Positions 8,679 to 27,121 are shown, counted from the first letter of the stretch. The stretch: DNA of 64,000 nucleotides from Blastococcus sp. TF02-8 (GCF_003319175.1 NZ_QOHK01000002.1:531890-595889), one strand, 5' to 3'. The notes: generated by a model from the letters alone, not told the origin. Program-made: numbers and translations.

Positions 8679-9937
8679 TGAACCGACCGCTCACCCGCGT
8701 CGCCGCCCTGGCCGGTGGGGTCCTCCTGCTCGCCGGCTGCGGGTTCCGGGGCGCCTACTCCTTCAGCCTCCCCGGCGGTGCCGACCTCGGGGACGACCCC
8801 TACACCGTGGAGGTCGAGTTCCTCGACGTCCTCGACCTGGTCCCGCAGTCCGGGGTGCGGGTGGCCGACGTCCCCGTCGGTCGGGTGAAGAGCATCGACC
8901 TCGCCGACGACTGGACGGCCGTGGTGACGCTGGAGGTCAACGGCGACGTCGAGCTGCCCGAGAACGCGGTGGCGAAGATCCAGCAGACCTCGCTGCTGGG
9001 TGAGAAGTTCGTCGAGCTCGCGGCGCCGGGCACGGAGGAACCCCGCGGGGAGCTGGGCGACGGTGACCGGATCGGGCTGGACCGGACGAACCGCAACGTC
9101 GAGGTCGAGGAACTCCTGGGCGCGCTCTCCCTGGTGCTCAACGGGGGCGGGCTGACCCAGCTGCAGACCATCACCCGTGAGCTCGGTGAGGCCATGGAGG
9201 GCCGGGAGTCCGCGCTGCGCGGCACGCTCGAGCAGCTGAACACCCTGGTGGGCGGGCTCGACGAGCAGAAGAACGAGATCAACCGGGCGCTCGACAGCGT
9301 CAACGCCCTGGCCGCCAGCCTCGCCGCGCGGACCCAGACCATCCAGACGGCGCTGGACACCATCGGCCCGGGGCTGGACGTGGTGAACCAGCAGCGCGAC
9401 CTCCTCGTGTCGATGCTGGAGAGCCTGGCCCGGCTGGGCGACGTCGGGACCCGGATCATCAACCAGTCCGGGGCCAACACGGTCGAGGACCTGAAGCTGC
9501 TGCAGCCGATCCTCACCCAGCTGGCGGCGGCCGGACCGAACCTGGCCGGGTCGCTGGACCTGCTGCTGACCTATCCGTTCCCGGCCAGCTCGCTGTCGGC
9601 GCTGAACTACCGGCAGGACCTGCGCACGGGTGGCTACGGCCTCTTCACCAACATGACGGCGACCCTGGACCTGGACCTCACCGAGGTGCTGTGCCGCTAC
9701 GCGGTCGACCCCCTCACGGGGGCGCTGGAGGAGGTGCAGCCGCCGGACCTCACCGGGGAGAAGTGCGGGGTCCCCGGCACCCCACCGGGGAACGGGGCGG
9801 GCGCCGCCTCCACGGGTGGGTCGTCGGCGCCGCAGAGCTCCGCCCTGGGCGGGCTGCTCCCCGATGACGCGGTCCGCGTGATCCCGGACGGCTCCGGCAC
9901 CATCGGTCTGCCCGACGTCCTGGGAGGTCAGCGGTGA
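8678..9937 (+). CDS. MCE family lipoprotein, MceE position
   Basis: 419 residues. The N-terminus has a lipoprotein signal peptide with lipobox LLAGC, lipidated Cys21, in place of the uncleaved anchor of the other subunits; this matches the MceE (LprK-type) lipoprotein of mycobacterial operons. MCE domain about 45-120 (SGVRVADVPVGRVKSI), helical region about 140-300, and a Gly/Ala/Ser-rich C-terminal tail with two Cys. ATG 8678 overlaps the mceD stop by one base and an in-frame GTG sits at 8675. Likely anchored to the outer face of the membrane. Confidence 0.92.
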   Translation: MNRPLTRVAALAGGVLLLAGCGFRGAYSFSLPGGADLGDDPYTVEVEFLDVLDLVPQSGVRVADVPVGRVKSIDLADDWTAVVTLEVNGDVELPENAVAKIQQTSLLGEKFVELAAPGTEEPRGELGDGDRIGLDRTNRNVEVEELLGALSLVLNGGGLTQLQTITRELGEAMEGRESALRGTLEQLNTLVGGLDEQKNEINRALDSVNALAASLAARTQTIQTALDTIGPGLDVVNQQRDLLVSMLESLARLGDVGTRIINQSGANTVEDLKLLQPILTQLAAAGPNLAGSLDLLLTYPFPASSLSALNYRQDLRTGGYGLFTNMTATLDLDLTEVLCRYAVDPLTGALEEVQPPDLTGEKCGVPGTPPGNGAGAASTGGSSAPQSSALGGLLPDDAVRVIPDGSGTIGLPDVLGGQR

Positions 9938-11202
9938 TCACCCGCACCACGAAGCTCCAACTCGCCGCGTTCGCCGTGGTGGCCGTGCTCGGCATGGCCT
10001 ACCTGGGCTTCAAGTACGTCGGGCTGGACCGGCTGGTCCTCGGCAGCGGGTACGAGGTCGCCGCCGACTTCCGCGACTCCGGAGGGATCTTCGTCAACGC
10101 GGAGGTCACCTACCGCGGCGTGGCGGTGGGTCGGGTCAGCGACATGCAGCTGGTGGACGACGGTGTGCGGGTCACCCTCACCATCGACCCGGACACCGCC
10201 CCGATCCCCGCGGACACCGCGGCGCTGGTCGCCACGCGCAGCGCGGTGGGAGAGCAGTACGTGATCCTCGAGCCGGACGACGACAAGGGTCCGTACCTGG
10301 AGGACGGCTCGGTCATCCCGCAGGACCGCACGTCCATCCCGATCCCGGTCGAGCAGCTGCTGCTCAACGTCGACGAGCTGGCCGGCTCCATCGACCAGGA
10401 CAACCTGCGCACCGTCGTCGACGAACTGGGCAAGGCCTTCGCCGGGTCCGGGGACGACCTCGGCCGGCTGATCGACAACGGCGACCTGCTGCTCACCCGC
10501 GCCCAGGAGTCCCTGCCGCAGACGCTGGACCTCATCACCGACAGCCAGACCGTCCTGCAGACCCAGGTCGACAGCCGCTCGGCGATCCGCCAGTGGGCCG
10601 CGGACCTGCGCCTGGTCAGCGACACCCTGGTGCAGAGCGATCCGGATCTGCGCAGCCTGCTCGTCAACGCCCCGGACGCGGGAGAGGCGCTCACCCGGCT
10701 GGTGAACGACGCCGGACCGGGGCTCGGGTCGCTGGTGCGGAACGTGGGGATCCTGAACGGCGTGACGATCCCGCGGCTCGACGGGGTCGAGCAGCTGCTG
10801 GTCACCTATCCCGACGTGGTCTCCGGCGGGTTCACCGTCGTGCGCAACGACGGCGGCACGATGCGGGCGCACTTCGGCTTCGTGCTGAACTCCGACGAGC
10901 CGGCGGCCTGCACCAGCGGGTACGTGTCGACGGGGCAGACGCCGAGCCCCGGGGCCGTCCGGGCCCTCGACGTCGACGGGGTGCGCTGCACCGTGATCAA
11001 CGGCGCGGACCCGAACCCGGGGGACGACAAGGACGAGTCGGGCTCCAACATCCGCGGCGAGCAGAACATCGGCCGCAGCGGCGGCGTCGGGGGGAGCGGC
11101 TCGGCCGGCGGAGGGGCGGCCGGTCCGCCGGCACTCGGGGCCCTGGACGGCCTGCTGGGCTCGCTGCTGCACGCCAGCCCGTTCGCCCGAGCAGCCGGCT
11201 GA
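9934..11202 (+). CDS. MCE family protein, MceF position
   Basis: 422 residues from GTG 9934 (GTGA overlap with mceE). N-terminal anchor about 7-27 (LQLAAFAVVAVLGMAYLGF), MCE domain about 37-112 (NAEVTYRGVAVGRVSDM), helical region about 130-290, then a domain with two Cys (ACTSGYV, RCTVING) and a Gly/Ser-rich tail ending in LLGSLLHASPFARAAG. Last of the six MCE subunits; the order A-F with a lipoprotein in position E is the canonical actinobacterial arrangement. An 80-bp gap separates it from the Mce-associated proteins. Confidence 0.9.
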   Translation: MITRTTKLQLAAFAVVAVLGMAYLGFKYVGLDRLVLGSGYEVAADFRDSGGIFVNAEVTYRGVAVGRVSDMQLVDDGVRVTLTIDPDTAPIPADTAALVATRSAVGEQYVILEPDDDKGPYLEDGSVIPQDRTSIPIPVEQLLLNVDELAGSIDQDNLRTVVDELGKAFAGSGDDLGRLIDNGDLLLTRAQESLPQTLDLITDSQTVLQTQVDSRSAIRQWAADLRLVSDTLVQSDPDLRSLLVNAPDAGEALTRLVNDAGPGLGSLVRNVGILNGVTIPRLDGVEQLLVTYPDVVSGGFTVVRNDGGTMRAHFGFVLNSDEPAACTSGYVSTGQTPSPGAVRALDVDGVRCTVINGADPNPGDDKDESGSNIRGEQNIGRSGGVGGSGSAGGGAAGPPALGALDGLLGSLLHASPFARAAG

Positions 11203-11282
11203 CGCGCAGCGATGACACCGTGGGCCGACGGCGGGACGTCGCACGCCCTCCGCACGACCGGACAGGAGAGGATGCGCGGGTG

Positions 11283-11999
11283 ATGAGTGACGCGCGGGAC
11301 CGTGCGCTCGACGGCGATGCGGCCGGAACCTCGACCACGCTCGCCGAGGACGACGCGGTGACGACGAGGGAGGATGCCGAGGCCCCGGCCACCGGTTCGA
11401 CCGTCCGGGGGACGGACGAGGCCCCGGCCGTCGACGAGGAGCCGGGTGCCCCGGCGGAGGACGAGCCCGCCCCGCGCCGGCGAGGCCGCCGTACGGGGAA
11501 GGGGAGTGGCGGGGCCGCCCGGGTGTCGCTGCCGCTGGTGCCCGTCCTCGCCGTCCTCCTGGTGCTGCTGCTCGCCGCCGGTGCCTACCTCTGGTTCACC
11601 CGTCCCGAGGGGTCGAACCTGCGCACCGACGACTACTCCCAGGCCTGGGCCGCCGCGCGGGCGAACATGGTCGACCTGACCTCCTACGACCACCTGACCC
11701 TCGACGACGACATCCGGCAGATCTCGAGGATCACCACCGGTGACCTCACCGAGGAGGCCACCGACCGGCTGGACGAGAGCCGGCAGGAGATCCTCGACAC
11801 CGAGCGGGTCAGCAGCACCAAGGTGGTGGCCGCCGGCGTGACGCGCGCGGACGACGACGAGGCCACCGTGATGCTGGTCCTCGAGCAGACCCAGAAGGAC
11901 AACACCAACCCCCAGGCGCAGGTGGCGCAGTACCGCGTCGAGGTCGAGCTGAAGAAGGTCGACGACCGCTGGCTGCTCTCGGCCATCCGGGGAGCGTGA
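11283..11999 (+). CDS. Mce-associated membrane protein 1
   Basis: 238 residues from ATG 11283 (an in-frame GTG at 11280 is possible; AGGAG at 11264). The first 80 residues are a disordered, acidic Ala/Pro/Glu segment ending in a basic patch (RRRGRRTGKG), followed by one transmembrane helix at about 81-105 and a C-terminal extracytoplasmic domain of about 130 residues with SQAWAAARANMVDLTSYDH and RVEVELKKVDDRWLLS. This architecture (cytoplasmic tail, one helix, small NTF2-like domain) is that of Mas proteins, which stabilise Mce transporters in mycobacteria. Role here inferred from context and fold pattern. Confidence 0.82.
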   Translation: MSDARDRALDGDAAGTSTTLAEDDAVTTREDAEAPATGSTVRGTDEAPAVDEEPGAPAEDEPAPRRRGRRTGKGSGGAARVSLPLVPVLAVLLVLLLAAGAYLWFTRPEGSNLRTDDYSQAWAAARANMVDLTSYDHLTLDDDIRQISRITTGDLTEEATDRLDESRQEILDTERVSSTKVVAAGVTRADDDEATVMLVLEQTQKDNTNPQAQVAQYRVEVELKKVDDRWLLSAIRGA

Positions 12000-12006
12000 G
12001 GACGCG

Positions 12007-12756
12007 ATGACGCAGACACCCGAGGACCGTCCCCGTCCCACCCCGCGGCCCCGCACCGCCGCGGCCCGGCCGAGCCCCCGCCCGCGGGTCGCCGGCAGTC
12101 GCCGTGACCGGGAGGACGGCGGGGTCGCCGAGCGGCCGGCGCCGGCCCCTCGTCCCACCGCTGCGCGCCGCGGTGAGCCGACCGCCGGGGCCACGACCGC
12201 GGCCGTCGCCGACGGCGCTGCCGCCCCGTCCCGGGCCCGCAAGGTCCCGGCCCTCGTGCTGGTGCTGGCCACGCTGTGCCTCCTGGCGGCGGCGGGCACC
12301 GGGGTCCTGCTCTGGCAGCGCCTGGACCCGCGGTACGTCGACGGGTCGGTGCTCGCCGCCGCGGGGGAGGGGGTGCAGGCCCTCTACGCCTACGACTACA
12401 AGGACTCCGACGGGAGCATCCGGCGCAAGCTCGACGTCCTGACCGGCGACCTCAAGGAGCAGTACAAGGGCGAGCTCTCCCAGGGCGGCATCATCGACAC
12501 GTACGAGCAGGTGTCCGCCACGACCAAGTTCGACCTCGTCGACGTCGGCCTCCAGGAGATCAACCCGGCTCAGGACGACGCGACCGTGGTGGTCTTCGGC
12601 GCCTACGTCGTGAAGTCGGTGAACTCCGGCACGCAGCCGGCGCCGGAGAGCTCCGGCTGCCAGGTGACGCCCGACGGCGCGCAGTCGTGCGTGCAGACCG
12701 TCCGGGTGCACCTGGTCCGGGTCGACGGCGACTGGAAGATCGACGAGCTGACGTAG
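12007..12756 (+). CDS. Mce-associated membrane protein 2
   Basis: 249 residues with the same plan as the previous gene: about 78 residues of Pro/Arg/Ala-rich cytoplasmic tail, a single helix at about 80-101 (PALVLVLATLCLLAAAGTGV), and a C-terminal domain with VLTGDLKEQYKGELSQ, a pair of Cys (SSGCQVTP and SCVQT) that could form a disulfide, and VHLVRVDGDWKIDELT at the end. It begins 7 nt after the previous stop. Probably the second partner of the Mce complex and the last gene of the locus. Confidence 0.82.
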   Translation: MTQTPEDRPRPTPRPRTAAARPSPRPRVAGSRRDREDGGVAERPAPAPRPTAARRGEPTAGATTAAVADGAAAPSRARKVPALVLVLATLCLLAAAGTGVLLWQRLDPRYVDGSVLAAAGEGVQALYAYDYKDSDGSIRRKLDVLTGDLKEQYKGELSQGGIIDTYEQVSATTKFDLVDVGLQEINPAQDDATVVVFGAYVVKSVNSGTQPAPESSGCQVTPDGAQSCVQTVRVHLVRVDGDWKIDELT

Positions 12757-13133
12757 CGGGTCCGGCGTCGCGTCTCCTCCGGCGTGGCGATCCCCGTCGG
12801 GGGCCCCGGCTGTCATCATGGGTCCGGCGCACACCCCGCCGGCCCCGTCGCGGGGCGGCGCGTCCTGCGGATGTGGCACCGGTCGCACCGGCCCCCCCGA
12901 CGTGGACAGCGCTCCTGACCAGGGGTAGGGTCTCCTGTTGCGCTGCCCTCTGACTGCCTGCCCGCCGAGACGGGTCACGTCGGGTGCCCGGGAACGTTCC
13001 GGGCGTCGCCCACGCTGACCGGTCCAGCGGGCGTTCGCGGCCGTCGCGGACAGCCTCGCCATCACCGACGACGACCCAGGACGACCCCGCAGCCCACCGC
13101 CCGCACGTCGTGAGGTCCTTGGAAGGACGCATC
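12757..13133 (+). other. Intergenic region upstream of rpoB
   Basis: 377 bases with no convincing gene. The first part holds short GC-rich inverted repeats that could end mce transcription (for example around 12840-12860), none as strong as those elsewhere in the window. The second part carries a candidate promoter (12903-12931), leaving a leader of about 195 nt, and the ribosome-binding site GGAAGGA at 13121-13127. Confidence 0.5.
12903..12931 (+). promoter_or_regulatory. Candidate sigma-A promoter of rpoBC
   Basis: TGGACA at 12903-12908 and TAGGGT at 12926-12931 with 17-bp spacing, a good match to primary sigma-factor promoters of actinomycetes. An independent promoter is expected here because rpoB is cut off from rplL by the mce locus. 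Confidence 0.45.
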
Positions 13134-16640
<3,507 letters not shown>

Positions 16641-16645
16641 TCGGC

Positions 16646-16675
16646 CGCCGGCCGGCCCGCCCGGGCCGGCCGGCG
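16646..16675 (+). other. Very GC-rich hairpin between rpoB and rpoC
   Basis: Perfect inverted repeat (arms 16646-16659 and 16662-16675, CGCCGGCCGGCCCG and its complement) immediately after the rpoB stop. No U tract follows and rpoC must be co-transcribed, so this is more likely an RNA-stability or partial-attenuation element than a terminator. Confidence 0.45.
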
Positions 16676-16731
16676 CGCCCCCACCCACAGTCATAGAAGC
16701 GAAGAACTAGCCCCGGAAAGGGGTCACCACC

Positions 16732-20637
<3,906 letters not shown>

Positions 20638-20653
20638 GCGCCTAGCTGAGTGA

Positions 20654-20693
20654 CGAAAGGGCCCCCGAGTCTCCGGACTCGGGGGCCCTTTCG
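20654..20693 (+). terminator. Intrinsic terminator of rpoBC
   Basis: Perfect 18-bp stem (20654-20671 with 20676-20693, arm CGAAAGGGCCCCCGAGTC) closed by the four-base loop TCCG, a UNCG-type tetraloop closed by a C-G pair. The A-rich 5' arm and TTTCG 3' arm make it the closest thing to a classical rho-independent terminator in the window. Confidence 0.85.
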
Positions 20694-20710
20694 CGTCGGG
20701 CCGCCCTGTT

Positions 20711-20773
20711 GATCAGGGTCCCTGATCGTTCTGGGTCCTCCCTCGTGGTCGACCGCGAGGGAGGACCCAGAAC
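20711..20773. repeat. Dispersed palindromic repeat, copy 1
   Basis: Two adjacent palindromes: GATCAGGG-T-CCCTGATC (20711-20727), then an 18-bp arm GTTCTGGGTCCTCCCTCG (20728-20745) whose complement is at 20756-20773, the centre being the palindrome GGTCGACC. A second copy with the same layout lies after glmS at 56921-56980. Located between the convergent rpoC and LLM genes, where it may act as a bidirectional terminator. Confidence 0.7.
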
Positions 20774-20786
20774 GGTGAGGTGGGAC

Positions 20787-21827
20787 CTATCCGGCGAGGC
20801 GCTTCATCGTCTCGACGGTCGTGAGCCGGGCCTCGCGGCTGCCGTCGAGGGGCTGGAGCATCAGCGTGGTGACGCCGGCCTCGGCGAACGCGGCGATCCG
20901 CTCGGCGACGTAGCCCTCGGGGCCGATGAGCGAGGACGCCCGGACCAGGTCGAGGGGGACGGCCGCCGCAGCCTCGTCCTTCTTGCCGTCGAGGTAAAGG
21001 TCCTGGATGGTCTTCGCCTCGGCCTCGTAGCCGTAACGGACCGCGAGGTCGTTGTAGAAGTTCTTGCCCCGCGCACCCATGCCGCCGATGTAGAGGGCCA
21101 GCGCCGGGCGGACGAACTCCAGCAGCCCCTCGACGTCGTCGCCGATGGCGACCGGGACCCCGGTGACGACCTGGAGCTCCCCGAGCGCCGGGTCGCGCTT
21201 CGCCCTGCCGGCGGCGAGGGAGTCGCCCCAGACCGAGGCAGCCTTCTCCGGGTAGAAGAAGATCGGCTCCCACGCCTCGGCGATCTCGGCGGCAAGCTCG
21301 ACGTTCTTGGGGCCGAGCGCAGCCAGCATGACCGGCACCCGGTCGCGGACGGGGGTGTTGATGAGCTTCAGCGGCTTGCCGAGCCCCGTGCCCTGGTCCG
21401 CGGGCAGCGGGATCGTGTACTTCTTGCCCTGGTGGTCCAGGCGCTCCCGGCGCCACACCTGACGGCAGATCTCCACGACCTCGCGCGTGCGCTGCAGCGG
21501 GGCGTCGTAGGGGACACCGTGCCAGCCCTCGATCACCTGGGGGCCCGAGGCGCCCAGGCCGAGCGTGAAGCGACCGCCGGAGACGAAGTCCAGGCCGGCC
21601 GCCGTCATGGCCGTCAGCGCGGGCGTGCGGCTGTAGATGGGGAAGATGGCGCTCAGCAGCTCGACCCGCTCGGTCACCGCGGCCAGGTAGCCGAGCTGGC
21701 TCACCGCGTCGAACGTGTAGACCTCGGCGACCGCTGCGACGTCGAGGCCGGCCGCCTCGAGGTCGCGGATCTCCGCCGCCGTCTCCTGGAAGCCCCCGCT
21801 GTAGCTGGCCTGGATGCCGATGCGCAC
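20787..21827 (-). CDS. LLM-class (luciferase-like) probable F420-dependent oxidoreductase
   Basis: 346 residues from GTG 21827-21825; GAGGA is about 6 nt upstream. An in-frame GTG two codons earlier (21833) would leave no room for the ribosome-binding site. TIM-barrel flavin/F420 monooxygenase family: N-terminus MRIGIQASYSGGFQETA, a conserved GGRFTLGLGASGPQVIEGWHG segment in two parts (GGRFTLGLG and GPQVIEGWHG), and GPKNVELAAEIAEAWEPI. Substrate unknown; the family includes F420-dependent reductases and sugar-phosphate dehydrogenases of actinomycetes. It is the only gene opposing the flow between rpoC and the str operon, and probably monocistronic. Confidence 0.82.
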   Translation of the reverse strand: MRIGIQASYSGGFQETAAEIRDLEAAGLDVAAVAEVYTFDAVSQLGYLAAVTERVELLSAIFPIYSRTPALTAMTAAGLDFVSGGRFTLGLGASGPQVIEGWHGVPYDAPLQRTREVVEICRQVWRRERLDHQGKKYTIPLPADQGTGLGKPLKLINTPVRDRVPVMLAALGPKNVELAAEIAEAWEPIFFYPEKAASVWGDSLAAGRAKRDPALGELQVVTGVPVAIGDDVEGLLEFVRPALALYIGGMGARGKNFYNDLAVRYGYEAEAKTIQDLYLDGKKDEAAAAVPLDLVRASSLIGPEGYVAERIAAFAEAGVTTLMLQPLDGSREARLTTVETMKRLAG

Positions 21828-21993
21828 GTGCACTCCTCATGGTCCCGGCACCACCGTTGGTGCCGTCCCGCACGCTATCGGGCGGCGACCCGCGGGGAGC
21901 CGGGGAGCTGTCGCCGGGGCACCGGCAGCGGTACGGTGCGACGGCGCAGGAGGTCGTGCAGTCGACCTGTCGACGGGTGTGAGGCACCCGGCT

Positions 21994-22022
21994 TTGACCG
22001 GCCCTGAGGGCACGGGTATCGT
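21994..22022 (+). promoter_or_regulatory. Candidate sigma-A promoter of the str operon
   Basis: TTGACC (21994-21999), 17-bp spacer, TATCGT (22017-22022): one of the best -35/-10 matches in the window. Transcription would start near 22030, giving rpsL a leader of over 300 nt. Confidence 0.55.
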
Positions 22023-22352
22023 GGTCAGCCGTGCCCAGGGTGCCCTGGGCCTGCTCCCGTTCGCGGTGCGCCTGGGTGACCAGAGGCTGATGCCTCCGGA
22101 CCGCCGAGGACCAGCCGCCGGGCCGCGTCCGACGCGGTGCCCGGAGGCTGGCGGCGCCGAGTCGCGAGGGGCAACCGAGTTCGGTCCTCCGCGGGCCGGT
22201 CCCGGGAAGGGCGACACGCCCGACCGCGTGGACCGGTGGTGGAACATGGCAGGAGTCGGGAAGGTTCCCCACCGGGATCCGGCACCCAGCACCACGAAGC
22301 AGCGAATACCAGAGAGCACCACCCCAGCGCAGGTAGGAGATCCAGGCCACCC
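22023..22352 (+). other. Long leader region upstream of rpsL
   Basis: About 330 bases downstream of the candidate promoter and before rpsL ATG, with no convincing gene. It contains short inverted repeats around CCTGGGC-type sequences near 22035-22055 and the ribosome-binding site AGGTAGGAG at about 22331. The length suggests room for RNA-level regulation but I could not draw a specific structure. The bases 21828-21993 upstream hold the divergent start region of the LLM gene. Confidence 0.35.
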
Positions 22353-22727
22353 ATGCCCACGATCAACCAGCTGGTCCGCAAGGGCCGCGAGGACAAGGTC
22401 GAGAAGACCAAGACTCCGGCGTTGAAGGGTTCGCCCCAGCGCCGCGGAGTCTGCACGCGCGTGTACACGACCACGCCGAAGAAGCCGAACTCGGCGCTGC
22501 GCAAGGTCGCTCGCGTCCGCCTCACCAGTGGCATCGAGGTGACCGCCTACATCCCGGGCGTCGGCCACAACCTGCAGGAGCACTCGATGGTGCTCGTGCG
22601 CGGTGGTCGTGTGAAGGACCTCCCGGGCGTGCGCTACAAGATCATCCGCGGCTCGCTGGACACCCAGGGTGTCCGCAACCGCAAGCAGGCTCGCAGCCGC
22701 TACGGCGCGAAGAAGGAGAAGAGCTAA
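22353..22727 (+). CDS. rpsL: 30S ribosomal protein S12
   Basis: 124 residues, standard length. S12 sits at the decoding centre and checks codon-anticodon pairing. The two loops where streptomycin-resistance mutations arise are wild type: [12 protein letters not shown] with Lys43 and [13 protein letters not shown] with Lys88. Asp89, the usual beta-methylthiolation site, is present. The conserved ORF begins at [13 protein letters not shown]. First gene of the str operon; its TAA stop shares one base with rpsG's ATG. Confidence 0.97.
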   Translation: MPTINQLVRKGREDKVEKTKTPALKGSPQRRGVCTRVYTTTPKKPNSALRKVARVRLTSGIEVTAYIPGVGHNLQEHSMVLVRGGRVKDLPGVRYKIIRGSLDTQGVRNRKQARSRYGAKKEKS

Positions 22728-23197
22728 TGCCGCGCAAGGGCCCCGCGCCGCGCCGCCCGCTCGTCGCCGACCCGGTGTACCAGTCGCCGCTGGTGACCCA
22801 GCTGGTGAACAAGGTGCTCGTCGACGGCAAGCGCTCGGTCGCCGAGGCGATCGTCTACGGCGCCCTCGAGGGGTGCCGCGCCAAGAACGACACCGACCCG
22901 GTCGTCACGCTCAAGCGCGCGCTGGACAACGTGAAGCCGGCCCTCGAGGTCCGGAGCCGCCGCGTCGGTGGCGCCACCTACCAGGTCCCGGTCGAGGTGC
23001 GCGCCTCCCGCAGCACCACGTTGGGCCTGCGCTGGCTGATCCAGTACAGCCGGGCTCGTCGCGAGAAGACGATGACCGAGCGCCTGATGAACGAGCTGCT
23101 CGACGCGAGCAACGGTCTGGGTGCCGCCGTGAAGCGGCGCGAGGACACGCACAAGATGGCCGAGTCGAACAAGGCCTTCGCGCACTACCGCTGGTGA
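22727..23197 (+). CDS. rpsG: 30S ribosomal protein S7
   Basis: 156 residues, the standard length. Binds the 3' major domain of 16S rRNA, nucleates head assembly and lines the E site. Typical start [20 protein letters not shown] and conserved [20 protein letters not shown] and [15 protein letters not shown] blocks. TAATG overlap with rpsL implies coupled translation. Followed after 86 nt by fusA. In E. coli S7 is the autoregulator of the str operon; whether this holds here cannot be seen. Confidence 0.97.
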   Translation: MPRKGPAPRRPLVADPVYQSPLVTQLVNKVLVDGKRSVAEAIVYGALEGCRAKNDTDPVVTLKRALDNVKPALEVRSRRVGGATYQVPVEVRASRSTTLGLRWLIQYSRARREKTMTERLMNELLDASNGLGAAVKRREDTHKMAESNKAFAHYRW

Positions 23198-23283
23198 CAT
23201 CCGTCCATCAGCGCCCGCGGCCGGCGGGCACTCCGGGACAACCCCGGAACCCGTACGCGGACCAGGACAAAGAGGGGTAAGGA

Positions 23284-25383
<2,100 letters not shown>

Positions 25384-25391
25384 TCCGGAAT

Positions 25392-25409
25392 GCGGGCCCG
25401 CCGGCCCGC
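25392..25409 (+). other. Small hairpin between fusA and tuf
   Basis: GCGGGCC (25392-25398) and GGCCCGC (25403-25409) around a CGCC loop, 8 nt after the fusA stop. It is short and lacks a U tract; probably a weak attenuator or mRNA-stability element inside the str operon. Confidence 0.35.
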
Positions 25410-25475
25410 GCTCCTGCGAGCACCACCCCACCCCAGAGCACGCACCACCTGCGTAACCACGAGGAGAGGAACCCA

Positions 25476-26669
25476 GTGGCCAAGGCCAAGTTCGAGCGGA
25501 CCAAGCCGCACGTCAACATCGGCACCATCGGGCACATCGACCACGGGAAGACGACGCTGACCGCGGCGATCACCAAGGTCCTGCACGACAAGTACCCGGA
25601 CCTCAACGAGGCGTCCGCCTTCGACTCGATCGACAAGGCGCCCGAGGAGAAGGCCCGTGGCATCACGATCTCGATCGCTCACGTCGAGTACCAGACCGAG
25701 TCGCGCCACTACGCGCACGTCGACTGCCCGGGTCACGCCGACTACATCAAGAACATGATCACCGGTGCGGCGCAGATGGACGGCGCCATCCTGGTGGTCG
25801 CCGCCACCGACGGCCCGATGCCGCAGACCAAGGAGCACGTGCTCCTGGCCCGCCAGGTCGGCGTCCCCTACATCGTCGTGGCGCTCAACAAGGCCGACAT
25901 GGTCGACGACGAGGAGATCCTCGAGCTCGTCGAGCTGGAGGTCCGTGAGCTCCTCAGCGAGTACGAGTTCCCGGGCGACGACGTCCCCGTGGTCCGCGTC
26001 TCCGCGCTGAAGGCCCTCGAGGGCGACGCCGAGTGGGGCGACAAGCTCATGGAGCTGATGAACGCCGTCGACACCGCGATCCCGGAGCCGGAGCGCGAGA
26101 TCGACAAGCCGTTCCTCATGCCCGTCGAGGACGTCTTCACCATCACCGGTCGTGGCACGGTCGTCACCGGTCGCGTCGAGCGTGGCATCGTCAAGGTCTC
26201 CGAGGAGATCGAGATCGTCGGTATCCGCGAGGGTTCGACGAAGACGACCGTCACCGGCGTCGAGATGTTCCGCAAGCTGCTCGACCAGGGTCAGGCCGGT
26301 GACAACGTCGGTCTGCTGCTGCGCGGCATCAAGCGCGAGGACGTGGAGCGCGGCCAGGTCGTCGTGAAGCCTGGCTCGATCACCCCGCACACGAACTTCG
26401 AGGGTTCGGTCTACATCCTCTCGAAGGACGAGGGTGGCCGTCACACGCCGTTCTTCAACAACTACCGTCCCCAGTTCTACTTCCGGACGACGGACGTCAC
26501 CGGCGTGGTCACGCTGCCCTCGGGCACCGAGATGGTCATGCCCGGCGACAACACCGAGATGACGGTGGAGCTCATCCAGCCCATCGCCATGGAGGAGGGC
26601 CTGCGGTTCGCCATCCGTGAGGGTGGCCGTACCGTCGGCGCCGGCCGCGTCACCAAGATCATCAAGTAA
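25476..26669 (+). CDS. tuf: Elongation factor Tu
   Basis: 397 residues from GTG 25476 (GAGGAGAGG 5-6 nt upstream), standard size. GTPase that delivers aminoacyl-tRNA to the ribosomal A site. G1 [10 protein letters not shown] (19-28), switch [21 protein letters not shown]3 DCPGHADY with the catalytic-type His after it, G4 NKADMVDD, and the C-terminal domain signatures [16 protein letters not shown] and [20 protein letters not shown] in parts. It ends the str operon and is followed by a terminator hairpin. Confidence 0.97.
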   Translation: MAKAKFERTKPHVNIGTIGHIDHGKTTLTAAITKVLHDKYPDLNEASAFDSIDKAPEEKARGITISIAHVEYQTESRHYAHVDCPGHADYIKNMITGAAQMDGAILVVAATDGPMPQTKEHVLLARQVGVPYIVVALNKADMVDDEEILELVELEVRELLSEYEFPGDDVPVVRVSALKALEGDAEWGDKLMELMNAVDTAIPEPEREIDKPFLMPVEDVFTITGRGTVVTGRVERGIVKVSEEIEIVGIREGSTKTTVTGVEMFRKLLDQGQAGDNVGLLLRGIKREDVERGQVVVKPGSITPHTNFEGSVYILSKDEGGRHTPFFNNYRPQFYFRTTDVTGVVTLPSGTEMVMPGDNTEMTVELIQPIAMEEGLRFAIREGGRTVGAGRVTKIIK

Positions 26670-26680
26670 CACCCCCTGAC

Positions 26681-26712
26681 GGGGCGGCGGCCGCACAGCC
26701 GGCCGCCGCCCC
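26681..26712 (+). terminator. Terminator after tuf
   Basis: 12-bp perfect stem GGGGCGGCGGCC (26681-26692) with its complement at 26701-26712 and an 8-nt loop, followed by CCTCTC. It separates the str operon from the S10 operon. Confidence 0.65.
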
Positions 26713-26800
26713 CTCTCGGGACCGGGTCCAGCGACCCGGACCCAGGGTCAGCAGACCCACTCGAACTTTCACAACCGATCGGCAGGAGCAGAAGACAGCG

Positions 26801-27106
26801 ATGGCGGGACAGAAGATCCGCATCCGGCTGAAGGCCTATGACCACGAGGCGATCGACGCCTCGGCGCGGCGCATCGTGGAGACGGTCACCAAGACCGGAG
26901 CGCGTGTGGTCGGCCCGGTGCCTCTGCCGACGGAGAAGAACGTGTACGCGGTGATCCGCTCGCCGCACAAGTACAAGGACTCGTTCGAGCACTTCGAGAT
27001 GCGCACGCACAAGCGGCTCATCGACATCCTCGACCCGACGCCGAAGACGGTGGACGCGCTCATGCGCATCGACCTGCCGGCCTCGGTCGACGTCAACATC
27101 CAGTAA
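26801..27106 (+). CDS. rpsJ: 30S ribosomal protein S10
   Basis: 101 residues, standard. Head protein of the small subunit and, as NusE, a partner in transcription antitermination complexes. Start [19 protein letters not shown] and conserved [19 protein letters not shown] (the loop used with NusB and NusG) and [20 protein letters not shown], plus [14 protein letters not shown] at the end. GGCAGGAG precedes the ATG. First gene of the S10 operon, 15 nt before rplC. Confidence 0.97.
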   Translation: MAGQKIRIRLKAYDHEAIDASARRIVETVTKTGARVVGPVPLPTEKNVYAVIRSPHKYKDSFEHFEMRTHKRLIDILDPTPKTVDALMRIDLPASVDVNIQ

Positions 27107-27121
27107 GGGCAGTCAGCAGAC

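Noticed and set aside
20709..22007. Long + strand ORF opposite the LLM gene
   Set aside because: It runs over the repeat and over the LLM gene and has no recognisable motif; shadow of the minus-strand gene.
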